Source: a marine gamma proteobacterium HTCC2148
GTDB lineage: Bacteria; Pseudomonadota; Gammaproteobacteria; Pseudomonadales; Halieaceae
Length of the DNA: 64,000 bases
Direction: 5' to 3'
NCBI GenBank assembly: GCA_000156295.1
Contig: DS999236.1
Span: 20,256-84,255, forward strand
Part shown: one piece after another, positions 26,280-36,400 of the stretch
Layout of the letters: every line of letters starts with the position of its first letter
Position numbering within the stretch: position 1 is the stretch's first letter
Made by a program: the position numbers and the translations under genes
The notes under the pieces: model-generated
The model's input: only the letters and a program-made list of their open reading frames with translations
What the model was told of the DNA's origin: nothing
Database searches by the model: none

Positions 26280-27986
26280 GTGGACCAACACACGGTATTA
26301 ATTATTTCCGAGAACAACGCAGATCATTCAATTCTGTCTGCCTGTCTCGGGCGCGCCTTACCAGCCCGGTTCAATCTCGCCTCCTCTGAATCTATGCAAC
26401 GTCCCATTGAGGCTCTGCTCGATCCCATGATCGACGCTGTCATCATGACCTATGGTCCGGAAACCGAGTACCTGCTGCGCCTGGCCCAGAAAAACCAGGC
26501 GACGGTGCCGCTCATTCTCCTGCTAGACGAAGAGAACGATCAACTAGCCTCACAACTGCGCGAGCTAGGTGCCCAGGATTACCTGGTGCGCGGCCAATTG
26601 CAGGACGCGCTGGTTCACAGGGTTCTTGATTATTCAATTCAGCTAAAGCAAGCCAGAGACACTATCCAGCAATTGTCTAACCGCGACTCGCTGACCGGCG
26701 CGCTCAATCGAGCCGGTTTTCGCGCCCATATGGAGCGGGCCATGGAGCGCAGCGAACGTTACGACTTCAACACTGCGCTGCTTTACATCAACATGGACCA
26801 GTTCGCTAATATCAATGATCACTATGGCGAAACCGACGGTGACCTGCTGATCAAGACGATCTCACGCCGCCTGATTAACAAAATGCGCAGCACAGACAGC
26901 ATCGCCCGCCTGGGCGGTGACGAGTTTGCCATCGTGTTGGAGGACGTCAGCAATTTCAGGGACGTTGAGTTGATCGCCGAAAAAATGATCAAGTCGATTA
27001 CAGCTCCAATGATTCTCAGCGAACAGCAGGTGTCGATCGATGCCAGCATTGGTGCGGCAATCTACCCGGATGACGGCAAGCAGTTTTCTGAGCTGGTTGA
27101 TTTCGCCCGCTCTGCCATGCAGCAGGCTAAAAGCGTAGAAGGCAGCAAGTACATTCGTTACAGCGAGCAACTCACTTTCGATCAGGGCGGCAGCAATTCG
27201 CTGGCGGCTGAATTGCGAACCGCTGTGCGACAAAATCAGTTTGAGCTTCACTATCAGCCCCGCATAGACCTGACAACCGGCAAGTTGGTAGGGCTGGAAG
27301 CCCTATTGCGCTGGAACCACCCGGAGCGAGGCCTGCTCTGCCCAAGCGAGTTCATTGTCGCCTGCGAAGACATGGGACTGCTGCGAACGATTGGCTACCA
27401 GGTGATTCAACACGCCTGCGCCGCGCAAGTCTGGGTAGAAGAGCAAGGTATCCGCGATGTAGATGTGGCGGTGAACATCTCCTTTAGCCAGTTTCAGGAC
27501 GATCGATTTGTAGACATCGTCAAAGACATCATCAAGCGCAGTGGCACCGACGCCTCAAGACTCGAGTTCGAGCTCACCGAGACCACCATACTGAAAAGCC
27601 CTGAAGCAGTGAAAGGTCGCATGGATCAACTGCGCCTGCTGGGTATTTCCTTCTCGTTGGACGACTTTGGTACCGGATTTTCACAGCTGTCACATCTGAC
27701 AGAGCTACCCATTTCAGCGTTAAAAATAGATGCCTGCTTTGTGCGCGACCTACCTCACAACCCGCACCAGGAAGCAGTGTGCGCCATGATCATTGAAATG
27801 GCGCGCCGCCTGGGCATGATGGTAGTGGCCGAAGGCGCAGAAACCCATGAACAAGTAGAGTATTTGCGCGAACATAAGTGCCAGCAGGTACAGGGCTTTT
27901 ACTATAGCCCAGCGATCCCTTTACAGCAGCTACCTCGCTTCGTAAAGCAACTGCACCTCCAACGCCGAGAACCGCTTTTTTCCTGA
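26280..27986 (+). CDS. Receiver-like/GGDEF/EAL cyclic-di-GMP protein with degenerate receiver
   Basis: A 568-residue protein. An N-terminal receiver-like domain (about residues 3-125) has a threonine (VIMTYGP) where receivers carry the phosphorylated aspartate, so it is probably not phosphorylated. A GGDEF domain has an intact RLGGDEF motif near 211, and an EAL domain an intact EALLRW near 340 plus DDFGTG. Both cyclic-di-GMP synthesis and hydrolysis are therefore possible. I chose the GTG at 26280 with AGGGA about seven bases ahead; the frame is open to a GTG at 26226 adding 18 Cys/Arg-rich residues. A 21-codon ATG frame at 26236-26301 overlaps the start in another frame. No membrane segment is seen. 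Confidence 0.85.
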   Translation: MDQHTVLIISENNADHSILSACLGRALPARFNLASSESMQRPIEALLDPMIDAVIMTYGPETEYLLRLAQKNQATVPLILLLDEENDQLASQLRELGAQDYLVRGQLQDALVHRVLDYSIQLKQARDTIQQLSNRDSLTGALNRAGFRAHMERAMERSERYDFNTALLYINMDQFANINDHYGETDGDLLIKTISRRLINKMRSTDSIARLGGDEFAIVLEDVSNFRDVELIAEKMIKSITAPMILSEQQVSIDASIGAAIYPDDGKQFSELVDFARSAMQQAKSVEGSKYIRYSEQLTFDQGGSNSLAAELRTAVRQNQFELHYQPRIDLTTGKLVGLEALLRWNHPERGLLCPSEFIVACEDMGLLRTIGYQVIQHACAAQVWVEEQGIRDVDVAVNISFSQFQDDRFVDIVKDIIKRSGTDASRLEFELTETTILKSPEAVKGRMDQLRLLGISFSLDDFGTGFSQLSHLTELPISALKIDACFVRDLPHNPHQEAVCAMIIEMARRLGMMVVAEGAETHEQVEYLREHKCQQVQGFYYSPAIPLQQLPRFVKQLHLQRREPLFS

Positions 27987-27989
27987 GCC

Positions 27990-28133
27990 GTTCGCCGAAA
28001 AAGCCACTCGGTTACGGCCGCTTTTCCTTGCGATGTAAGGTCTACTCTCAGCCGCTTGCAGAACCGACTCTGCATCGGGAAAGCTTGCATCCCTTACAAC
28101 AACGCCCGCGCTCACCGTAACCGACACCTGATT
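27990..28133 (-). pseudogene. Remnant of a GGDEF (diguanylate cyclase) C terminus
   Basis: On the minus strand this stretch encodes QVSVTVSAGVVVRDASF, then a helix of the form DAESVLQAAE, and ends ARKSGRNRVAFS. This is the usual end of a GGDEF domain (VTVSIGVA ... ADKALYxAKxxGRNRV). The open frame is 27930-28196 (88 residues), but the GGDEF signature itself and the whole upstream half of the domain are missing, and the 3' end runs into the tail of the convergent GGDEF-EAL gene. It is best read as the last piece of a deleted diguanylate cyclase gene. It fills most of the 327-base gap between the two plus-strand GGDEF-EAL genes. Confidence 0.6.
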
Positions 28134-28313
28134 GGATTTAAAGCTGGTGGCGCCGGACAGCGCAATGCAAACGCAATACGCTCTCTGTCGCCCCATATAA
28201 TCGGTTTTTTCACGCCTCTATCGCTTGTTTTGCCCTTTCTATGCTTCGGGCTAGGAGATGAGTTCGAGTGATGATAGCCTACGCCTCTTATAACAACATT
28301 ATCTCCTATACAC

Positions 28314-30113
28314 ATGCCCAATGAAGAACGCTCACACCACAAAGCAAAGATCCTAGTTTGCGATGACGACTTCAATGTTCGGCTGTTAACGCGGCAATGT
28401 TTGGAAGCGGAAAACATGGTGGTCGTGGAGGCAGCAGATGGCCCAGAGGCCATTGATGTATTTATGCGGGAGCGGCCCGACCTGGTGTTCCTGGACGTTG
28501 AAATGCCGGGCATGACTGGCCTGGAAGTGTGTAAAAGACTGCGCAAAATGCCCCAGGGCGAATCCATCCCTATCATGATCGTTACCGGCTCCGATGACCG
28601 CCAGTCAATCGATCAGGGGTTTGAGGCAGGCGCCACACAATACAAAACAAAACCCGTCAACTGGTCCTTGCTGAGCAGAGACGTGCAGTACATGCTGCGT
28701 GCCAGTAATGCGTTCAACTCGCTTAAACGCCAAGAGGACCGACTGCGCTATCTGGCCTACTATGATCCGCTTACCAGCCTGCCAAACCGGCGCAGTTTCA
28801 ACGAGCAACTAAATCGCATTTTGAAGCGCTGTCGCCGCCACAAAACCAATGCCGCTTTATTGTTCATCGACCTGGATCATTTCAAACGCATAAACGATTC
28901 TATTGGCCACGGTCGCGGAGACCGTCTGCTGGTAGAGATAGCCAAGCGGCTTACCGTTGAGCTACGTGAAGACGACGCCATCAACTATTACTCGGACAAC
29001 AGCGCAGAAGATGACTCTAATAATTCCAATACCGAAATTGCGCGACTTGGCGGTGACGAATTCACGGTAGTATTGTCGGACATCCCCAATGCCGGGCAGG
29101 TTGAACGAGTGGCGCAACGTATTCTCGCAGCACTCTCGGAACCTATCGCCCTGCAATCACACAATCCGGTTGTGACCCCTAGTGTGGGTATTGCGCTGTT
29201 CCCCCAGGACGGTGAAGATCCCGACACTCTGGTGCGTAACGCGGATACTGCCATGTACGCCGCGAAGGCCCAGGGTCGTGCCTGCTTCCGCTTTTATGAC
29301 GAAGAGATGAACGCCAAGGCCGTCGAACAGTTAAAGATGGAAGAAGAGCTGCGTGATGCCATGCAGAATAATGAGCTGGAACTTCGCTATCAGCCACAAG
29401 TGGACACTGCCACTGGTGATGTCGTTAGCATGGAAGCCCTGGTGCGATGGAAGCACTCTACTCGCGGAATGGTCTCACCACTGGACTTTATACCTGTGGC
29501 GGAGCGAACCGGGCAAATCATCGAGCTTGGTGAGTGGGTGATGAAAGAGGTAGCCCGCCACTGCAATTACTGGGACTCAATGGGCCTTCCCCCATTCAGG
29601 GTGTGTGTCAATATTTCGCCATTACAATTTAACCAAAGTGACCTGCCGCGTTCGATTGGAGAGTTTTTGCGCGAGTCAGGCATGCAGGCCAGCCGTTTGG
29701 AACTTGAGCTAACGGAAAGCGCCATCATGACTGACGCGCAAACGAATATTGAAAAACTGCAACAATTAAAGGCCCTGGGCCTTGAGCTGGCAGTTGACGA
29801 CTTCGGTACAGGGTACTCTTCGCTCAGCTACCTCAAGCGCTTTCCCATAGACACACTCAAAATTGACCAAAGCTTTGTCGCTGATCTTGGCACCACTGAC
29901 GGAGCAGCGATCGTGGACGCCATTATCGCTCTGTCCAAAACCCTGAACCTGAGAGTCATTGCAGAGGGCATTGAAGAAAAAGAGCAGCTGGACTATTTGG
30001 TCGCTCGCGGTGCTGACTTGCTGCAAGGTTACTTCTTTGCTCGGCCAATCTACCCGGAAGACGTACCCGATATGCTGCGCCAAAACTTTAGTGAAGCGCT
30101 GCAGCAGTCTTGA
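28314..30113 (+). CDS. Response regulator with receiver, GGDEF and EAL domains
   Basis: A 599-residue cyclic-di-GMP response regulator. The N-terminal receiver (about residues 10-130) has the acidic pocket CDDD, phosphoacceptor Asp61 in FLDVEMPG, and conserved Thr and Lys in IVTGSDD and TKPVNW, so it should be phosphorylated. The GGDEF domain keeps RLGGDEF near 246, with an insertion rich in Asn/Ser/Asp just before it (about 220-240). The EAL domain keeps EALVRW near 374 and DDFGTGYSS. No cognate kinase is adjacent, but two sensor kinases lie 3-8 kb downstream on the same strand. The S8 protease gene begins 28 bases after its stop, suggesting one transcript. Confidence 0.9.
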   Translation: MPNEERSHHKAKILVCDDDFNVRLLTRQCLEAENMVVVEAADGPEAIDVFMRERPDLVFLDVEMPGMTGLEVCKRLRKMPQGESIPIMIVTGSDDRQSIDQGFEAGATQYKTKPVNWSLLSRDVQYMLRASNAFNSLKRQEDRLRYLAYYDPLTSLPNRRSFNEQLNRILKRCRRHKTNAALLFIDLDHFKRINDSIGHGRGDRLLVEIAKRLTVELREDDAINYYSDNSAEDDSNNSNTEIARLGGDEFTVVLSDIPNAGQVERVAQRILAALSEPIALQSHNPVVTPSVGIALFPQDGEDPDTLVRNADTAMYAAKAQGRACFRFYDEEMNAKAVEQLKMEEELRDAMQNNELELRYQPQVDTATGDVVSMEALVRWKHSTRGMVSPLDFIPVAERTGQIIELGEWVMKEVARHCNYWDSMGLPPFRVCVNISPLQFNQSDLPRSIGEFLRESGMQASRLELELTESAIMTDAQTNIEKLQQLKALGLELAVDDFGTGYSSLSYLKRFPIDTLKIDQSFVADLGTTDGAAIVDAIIALSKTLNLRVIAEGIEEKEQLDYLVARGADLLQGYFFARPIYPEDVPDMLRQNFSEALQQS

Positions 30114-30141
30114 TTACAACCGCAACACCTGCCACTACCGT

Positions 30142-32109
30142 ATGAAACTGATCAAACAGTTGCCGCTGCTCACCGCTCTTGTGGCGATCAGTTTCACGGC
30201 GAAAGCACAACAGCCCGACTCCCTGGATGTCATGTTGCAAGGTGCTTCCGCTGAAGAAATGGCGTCATTGGTCATCCACGAAGGCGGTACCGTCACTCAC
30301 CAACTGCCAATTATAAACGCGATCGGCGCCACTCTATCGAGCCAGCAAATGGCCGCCGTATTAAACACAGGACGTGTCATTCGCCACATTGACGACCTCG
30401 CCCTGAACGACCAACCGCAAGAACCTCAAACACAACCGTCAGATTGCCGTATCTCCGGTGCAGTCGAAATTAGCCGCAGACAAAACGGTTTCGTCTGGCC
30501 GCTGTTCAACAAAACAGACAAAGCGCAAAAGCTAACCGCCTTAAAGCTCAGCTGGCCAGCCGCGCTTGGAGCGATCAAACTCATTCAACTGGGCGAGCAC
30601 GAGCTACCTGCAAGCAGCATTACAAGCTCGTCCATAGGTGAGGCTCATTTATCACTAGAGGATACTTCTGTCCCCTTCCTCGCTGGCCGCGAAGAACTGG
30701 CGCTAATATTCACATCGGCAGCCAGTAGTGCGCCGGAGCAAAGCGACTATGCAGTCACCGCCAGTTTTGGTCATGATTGTGAGGTTAAGCTGATCCCGGG
30801 ATATCCTGACAACGCAGATAATTTTTATTACAGCGCAGTTTCGGGCGCAGAGGACCTTCATCGCCATGGGGTTCGCGGCGCAGGAGTGACGGTTGCAGTC
30901 CTGGATTCCGGACTCTGGGACCACCCTGCCCTCACCCTCAGCACCACAGGGAAAGATCGAGTAGTTGCCCGCTATGACGCTATTAATAATAGCAGCGACA
31001 ACGTATTTGACGAGAGCGGGCACGGCACCCACCTGACCAGCGTTCTGGCACACAGCGGAGAAACGCGGTTGAACGGTAAGCCTTCGGGCGGATTCAAGGG
31101 CATTGCTCCCGATGTAAACCTGGTGGCCATTAAAGCTTTTAATGAAGCGGGCCAGGGCGGCCTGCTTGATATCGTTCGCGGCGTACAGTGGGCGGTCGAT
31201 AACAAAGACAAATATGGCATTCGGGTACTTAATTTGTCTTTTTCTGCCAGGCCCCGCTGGCCCTATTACCTGGACCCCATCAACCAGGCCATAATGCGAG
31301 CCTGGGCTGAGGGTATTACCGTGGTGGCGGCCGCCGGAAATGATGGGCCAGAAGCAATGACCGTGGGCTCGCCCGGAAACCTCCCCTACATTATTACCGT
31401 GGGTGCAGTAACGGACTCGTGGACTCTGGAGACTCGCAAAGACGACTACGTACCTGACTTCTCATCGCGAGGCCCCACTCCAGAAGGACACATCAAACCC
31501 GACATCGTCGCACCCGGCGGACATATTACTGGCATCACCCGGCCTGGTTCGGGGCTCCTGAAGGAACATCCAGAATACCAGCTACAGGGAGGTGAACTGG
31601 TAATGACCGGCACTTCACAAGCTGCGGCCCTGGTCTCTGGGTTGGTGGCCCTACTACTTCAGCTGGAACCTGAACTCACACCCGACGATGTGAAATGCAA
31701 ACTGACCAGTACGGCGGAGCCAGCCATAAACCTCGACGGTCTGCTCGCTTACAGCCCATTCCAGCAGGGCAATGGTTACGTAAGTATCACCAGGGCCATC
31801 ACTCTGGGTGATACCGGCTGTGGCAATGCAGATCTCGACCTGATGCGCGATATGGCAATGCAAGAGCACTTTGAAGGTCCTGCGGTCATGAATGAAAGCG
31901 GAGAGATCAGCCTGCCTGGCCTGGATGGCATGTTGTCGAACATTGCACCGGCCAAAGGGCTTAGCGACATGCGAGTCTGGGGCGTAAAAAATCATGTGGA
32001 ACGCCTGGATCTCAACCACAAACCGCCACTGAACCACCCCTTTGCCTGGGACCAGATGTACGAACTCGAAAAACAAAAAATTGAAAGCCTTTCAAATCGG
32101 GCTCAGTAG
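30142..32109 (+). CDS. Secreted S8 (subtilisin-like) serine protease
   Basis: A 655-residue exported subtilase. The start at 30142 gives a clear signal peptide (MKLIKQLPLLTALVAISFTAKA, cleavage near residue 22). A prodomain-like segment (about 25-90) and an extra beta-rich segment (about 95-245) precede the catalytic domain. The catalytic residues are Asp255 (AVLDSG), His294 (GHGTH), oxyanion Asn400 (AAAGNDG) and Ser492 (GTSQAAA), all intact. A C-terminal tail of about 90 residues is unassigned. The gene follows the receiver-GGDEF-EAL gene by 28 bases and precedes the SAYKWGLR-repeat gene by 335 bases. A role in cutting that repeat protein is attractive but unproven; general extracellular digestion is the alternative. 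Confidence 0.88.
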   Translation: MKLIKQLPLLTALVAISFTAKAQQPDSLDVMLQGASAEEMASLVIHEGGTVTHQLPIINAIGATLSSQQMAAVLNTGRVIRHIDDLALNDQPQEPQTQPSDCRISGAVEISRRQNGFVWPLFNKTDKAQKLTALKLSWPAALGAIKLIQLGEHELPASSITSSSIGEAHLSLEDTSVPFLAGREELALIFTSAASSAPEQSDYAVTASFGHDCEVKLIPGYPDNADNFYYSAVSGAEDLHRHGVRGAGVTVAVLDSGLWDHPALTLSTTGKDRVVARYDAINNSSDNVFDESGHGTHLTSVLAHSGETRLNGKPSGGFKGIAPDVNLVAIKAFNEAGQGGLLDIVRGVQWAVDNKDKYGIRVLNLSFSARPRWPYYLDPINQAIMRAWAEGITVVAAAGNDGPEAMTVGSPGNLPYIITVGAVTDSWTLETRKDDYVPDFSSRGPTPEGHIKPDIVAPGGHITGITRPGSGLLKEHPEYQLQGGELVMTGTSQAAALVSGLVALLLQLEPELTPDDVKCKLTSTAEPAINLDGLLAYSPFQQGNGYVSITRAITLGDTGCGNADLDLMRDMAMQEHFEGPAVMNESGEISLPGLDGMLSNIAPAKGLSDMRVWGVKNHVERLDLNHKPPLNHPFAWDQMYELEKQKIESLSNRAQ

Positions 32110-32444
32110 CCGCACTACCCAAGGCAGCAGAAAACGCCCTCTTTAATCTTCTTAACCTTTATGGGTCAAACACGCCGCGCTCAACGGCTTTTCTAGATTT
32201 TTTCCATATTTTTCATATAGATAGAAAGCCTTCAGGTGGTTTCTACCAATATCCTACTGCGTAATTTTTCACTCAATTACCCCAAAATGGTCATGCGTAC
32301 GGGTTCAACAGCCCGATTACAGGTCGTATAACGTGTTCAAGCGTAGGGAAAAGCTAATGTTAATTGCGTCTCACGGAGAGTAACTAGAGCACGAAAAGCA
32401 TCACATTCAGGCGCTAACAAAAGACTAGAACTAGGAATGATGAC
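32110..32444 (+). promoter_or_regulatory. Gene-free leader region before the repeat-protein gene
   Basis: This 335-base AT-rich stretch holds no gene that I can support. A weak stem (GCCG 32174-32177, CGGC 32185-32188) followed by a T-rich run could end the protease message. TTCAAC (32304-32309) and TATAAC (32327-32332) are 17 bases apart and form a weak promoter candidate, which would leave a leader of about 105 bases. AGGA lies eight bases before the ATG at 32445. The long leader suggests separate control of the repeat protein. Confidence 0.35.
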
Positions 32445-33218
32445 ATGAATACTTACAAAGCGATCAAATCAGCGGGTTTAACCAGCATTGCGATAGCGCT
32501 GCTCACGCCCTCACTGTCACTGGCCGAAGCTGACCAGAACGGAGCAACCGAGACCCACAACCTGGTTCATCGCGTAAGCCACTCTATTGCCGACTCCAAG
32601 GCCTACACCCGCAGCGGAAGCGCGGGCTATAAGTGGGGTAAGAAAGTCGAGCCAACCAAATCCAATGCTCAGTGGGCCAAAAACACACCCGCTCGCAGCG
32701 GCTATAAGTGGGGCAACACTGCCACTACGGCTGAAACCGAAGCACAGACATACGCCGGCAGCAGTGACTATCAGTGGGGCAGCATGAGCTTTTCTGACCA
32801 ATCTGCTTACAAGTGGGGACTGCGATCCTTCGCTGACCAATCTGCTTACAAGTGGGGACTGCGATCCTTCGCTGACCAATCTGCTTACAAGTGGGGACTC
32901 CGATCCTTCGCTGACCAATCTGCTTACAAGTGGGGACTCCGATCCTTTGCTGACCAGTCTGCTTACAAGTGGGGACTCCGATCCTTCGCTGATCAGTCTG
33001 CTTACAAGTGGGGACTCCGATCCTTCGCTGATCAATCTGCTTACAAGTGGGGACTCCGATCCTTCGCTGACCAATCTGCTTACAAGTGGGGACTCCGATC
33101 CTTCGCTGACCAATCTGCTTACAAGTGGGGACTCCGATCCTTCGCTGACCAATCTGCTTACAAGTGGGGACTCCGATCCTTCGCTGACCAATCTGCTTAC
33201 AAGTGGGGACTGCGCTAA
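32445..33218 (+). CDS. Exported protein ending in eleven tandem SAYKWGLR repeats
   Basis: A 257-residue protein that I do not recognise. A signal peptide (about residues 1-27, ending SLSLAEA) is followed by a linker with single degenerate copies of the motif: GYKWG at 61 and 86, QWA at 76 and DYQWG at 108. From residue 120 to the C terminus there are ten exact copies of SAYKWGLRSFADQ plus a final SAYKWGLR, so the repeats form the very end of the protein. Each unit carries Lys and Arg and one Tyr/Trp pair, with no cysteine. It could be a repeat polyprotein cut into identical peptides, a beta-rich surface or fibre protein, or a binding scaffold. The subtilase upstream and the sensor kinases downstream favour a signalling role, but this is inference. 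Confidence 0.85.
   Translation: MNTYKAIKSAGLTSIAIALLTPSLSLAEADQNGATETHNLVHRVSHSIADSKAYTRSGSAGYKWGKKVEPTKSNAQWAKNTPARSGYKWGNTATTAETEAQTYAGSSDYQWGSMSFSDQSAYKWGLRSFADQSAYKWGLRSFADQSAYKWGLRSFADQSAYKWGLRSFADQSAYKWGLRSFADQSAYKWGLRSFADQSAYKWGLRSFADQSAYKWGLRSFADQSAYKWGLRSFADQSAYKWGLRSFADQSAYKWGLR
32802..33215 (+). repeat. 39-base tandem coding repeat, ten full units plus a partial
   Basis: Ten consecutive 39-base units and one 24-base partial unit encode SAYKWGLRSFADQ. The units differ only at silent positions (CTG/CTC for Leu, TTC/TTT for Phe, GAC/GAT for Asp, CAA/CAG for Gln), and the end units use CTG while the middle ones use CTC. Protein-level identity with scattered silent change suggests selection on the peptide together with recent unit duplication. 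Because 39 is a multiple of three and other frames lack stops, long false open frames appear on both strands here. Confidence 0.97.
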
Positions 33219-33401
33219 CGCTTAGCGCGCGCTGGGTCTGATAAAACTGCAGGGGGCGCTCCAGGAAAGTTATCTTTCGGTAACGCACTAGCGCTTCCTG
33301 AACCCAAACGCCTGTGCAGATTATTAAAATTTTGGGTGCAAAAGATGCCATTGTGCTCTTTAATCTAGAGTCCGACGGGATTTTTGAAAACACTTCAGCA
33401 A

Positions 33402-36400
33402 ATGCGCCTTTGGCTACAAACTTTTTTCGTTGCCTTATTGCTATTACCCCCCAGTCCAAGGGCGGACTACTTGTCCGACTCAGAAATCGACTTTTTCACT
33501 GCACCGTTTTCAAAAAATCTAACACAACAAACCGTAGAACAGTCATTTCAAGACTCTCGCGGTGCGATGTGGTTTGTTACGAAAGAGGGACTGAACAAAT
33601 ATACTGGCCTTAAGCTCGATAACTTTCGCCACTCACCTAAAGACGACCAATCATTATCTTCTAACAACGTCACTAGAATCGTTGAAGACTCTTCCGGCAG
33701 TATTTGGGTGGCTACTCAGGGAGCCGGACTCAACAAATTCAATCCAATATTACGCACTTTCTCACGACTCTATTCAGACCCAAATAATAGAAATTCCCCT
33801 TTCTCAAACAGCATCTACTCTTTATCAGCGTCCGAGAGCGAAGATATCTGGCTTGGGTACGCCAACTCTTTCAGCGCATTCAACCCCGCAAGCGAGAAAT
33901 TCCGACACTTCACCCCAGACTCACTAGGAATACCCGACTTCGGAGTTGTATATGACTTCGCCCACATCAAGAACGGGACCGTTTACATAGCAACACAACT
34001 CTTAGGCACTCTAAAACTCGAACCAAATCGAAGCTCTATAAGCCGAGTTACCACCCCAAAAGAGCAGTCGAATTACTCTAATAACTACGCCGTAACACAG
34101 CTACTCGTTGGTAAAAACGATGATTTATGGATGGCACATGGTGTCGACGGTGTTAGTAAATATAACCGGGCCACAAGGGAAATTACCACTTTCCGTCACC
34201 AGAATACCAACCCGCTATCTCTCTCGTCGGACAGAGTTTACGATCTTTACATGGACCGGAGTGACGACATATGGATCGCCACGTATGAAGGACTGAATCT
34301 TTACCGCCCTGAGACAAATACATTTACCAAATATACGTCATCAAACTCCAATTTACCTGCAGATGCCATCTCGAGTGTATTTCAATCGAGAGAAGGACAA
34401 TACTGGGTTGGCACCATCTACGGCCTCGCGAGCGGCACACTAAGCCACTTCCCAAAGTACGACGACGTCAGTCGCAACTTATCGAGCAATGCGGTCAACG
34501 CATTTGCCGAAACCTCTGATGGCAGTATCTGGGTAGGAACAGATAATGGTTTAAATCGACTAGTGCCGGGGAGTGAAAAATTTGCCTGGACTAACGAGTT
34601 CACCAACCCCGGGTTATCAAGTCCTATCGTCATGAGCCTTCTTGGAGAAACAAATACGTTATGGGTAGGCACTTATGACGGAGGCCTAAACAAGATCAAT
34701 TTATTAGAAAATACTGTCGAGGCATATCAACATAATCCGAATGACGACAAGACTATCGGATCAAACGGAGTGACCTCTATTTTAAGAACTTCCGACGGAA
34801 CATTGCTCATTGGCACCTACGGCGGCGGGCTTGCTGCTTATGAACCCACGTCAAACACATTCAAAAACTTCCAAGCTGCAAGAACACCCGGATCTATCAG
34901 CAGCAATCAGGTAATAGCGCTGTACCAGGACTCGCTAGGATTCGTTTGGATTGGAACCGAAGATGGTCTGAATAAGTTCGATCCTGAGTCAGAGGAGTTC
35001 ATAAGTTTCCAGCAAGACTCTAAGAAATCCGAGGGTTTACTAAGCAACCTGATTTGGGCATTTCATGAAGACCCTGATGGTCGGCTTTGGTTGGGTTCGT
35101 CAGGCGGGGGCCTCATGAGTTGGACAAGAGACGATAGAGCAGCGCTTGAAGAGAGTTTTGTTGACCATTCGAATGAGGTTAGTTTACCGAGCTCGAACAT
35201 CTATGGCATTGAATCTGACGACCAAGGTAATCTATGGCTTTCGCATAACAGAGGTGTAACGAGGTTTAATCCCGCAACTCGCAGGTCGTATCAATATGGA
35301 ATACGAGATGGACTGCAAGGCTCAGAATTTAACATGGGCGCATACTTCCAATCATCGGACCGCTCCATTTACTTTGGTGGCCCATATGGTTTCAACGTGG
35401 TGAGTCCAAGCTTTTCAAAGCAGAGCAACGTTCCGCCAAAAGTTAGTATTTCGTCAATTAAAATAATGAACGAGGAGGCATATTTCGATGTGCCGTACTA
35501 CGCGCTTGAGAATCTCGAACTTTCCTACGAAGACAGGATCTTGACTGTTGAAGCCTATGCAGCCGACTACTCAAACCCAGATCTTGTGAAATACGCGTAT
35601 AAGCTTGAAGGACTAAACCCTGACTGGGTCGTATCAGAAGATTCAAGAATCGCATCCTTTACAACTCTTCCGCCAGGCAAGTATGTGCTGAGATTTGCTG
35701 CGTCCAGCCCTGATGGCGAATGGAACTGGGATGCACTATCGTTACCGGTAGTGGTGAGCCCTCCCCCATGGTTAAGCCCCGGGGCTTACGCCGCATACGC
35801 AACGTTTGCGTTGGGTATTGCTGCGCTATTGATAGTCCGACAACGCAGAGCTGGCTTCAGAGTGCAGCTTAGGCAGCGCGAGCTTGAGAATAAAGTTCAA
35901 GAAAGAACAAGGGAACTGCAAGATGCGCAAAAGTCAGCGGAATCCGCTAATCAAGCGAAGTCCGACTTTCTTGCAACCATGAGTCACGAAATCCGCACGC
36001 CAATGCATGGAATGATTGGTATGACTGAACTACTACTTCATACAGACCTTTCTGAACAGCAAAAGCAATTCGCTCGAGCAGCCCACAATAGTGGAGAATC
36101 TTTGCTCTCGTTAATAAATGAAATTCTCGATTTTTCAAAGATTGAAGCCTCTAAAGTAGAGCTTGAGAACATTGAGTTTGATCTCGTGGAATTGATCGAC
36201 GAAATCTGCTATCTCCAAGGCGAGCCCGCAGCTAGAAAGGGACTCGCTCTGAACAGCATTTTCGATCAAACCCCGCCTAAAACCCTACTAGGTGATCCCA
36301 CTAAAGTCCGACAAGTTGTTATGAATTTGGTAAGCAACGCTATCAAGTTTACCCATACAGGCAATATAGACGTGTGCGTAACCTATAAGAATAGCGAAGA

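Noticed and set aside
32802..33215. CRISPR array interpretation of the tandem repeats
   Set aside because: Units are contiguous without spacers and encode a peptide in frame; no cas genes are present.
33225..33340. attC-like recombination site after the repeat gene (GTTA...TAAC, CAGGAA...TTCCTG)
   Set aside because: The stem spacing and core sites do not form a convincing attC, and there is no integron integrase or cassette array.
32517..33459. Long open frames on the minus strand and in other plus frames across the repeat array
   Set aside because: The 39-base unit is a multiple of three and lacks stops in other frames, so these frames are by-products; only the plus-strand frame from 32445 has a signal peptide, a start site and protein-level conservation of the unit.
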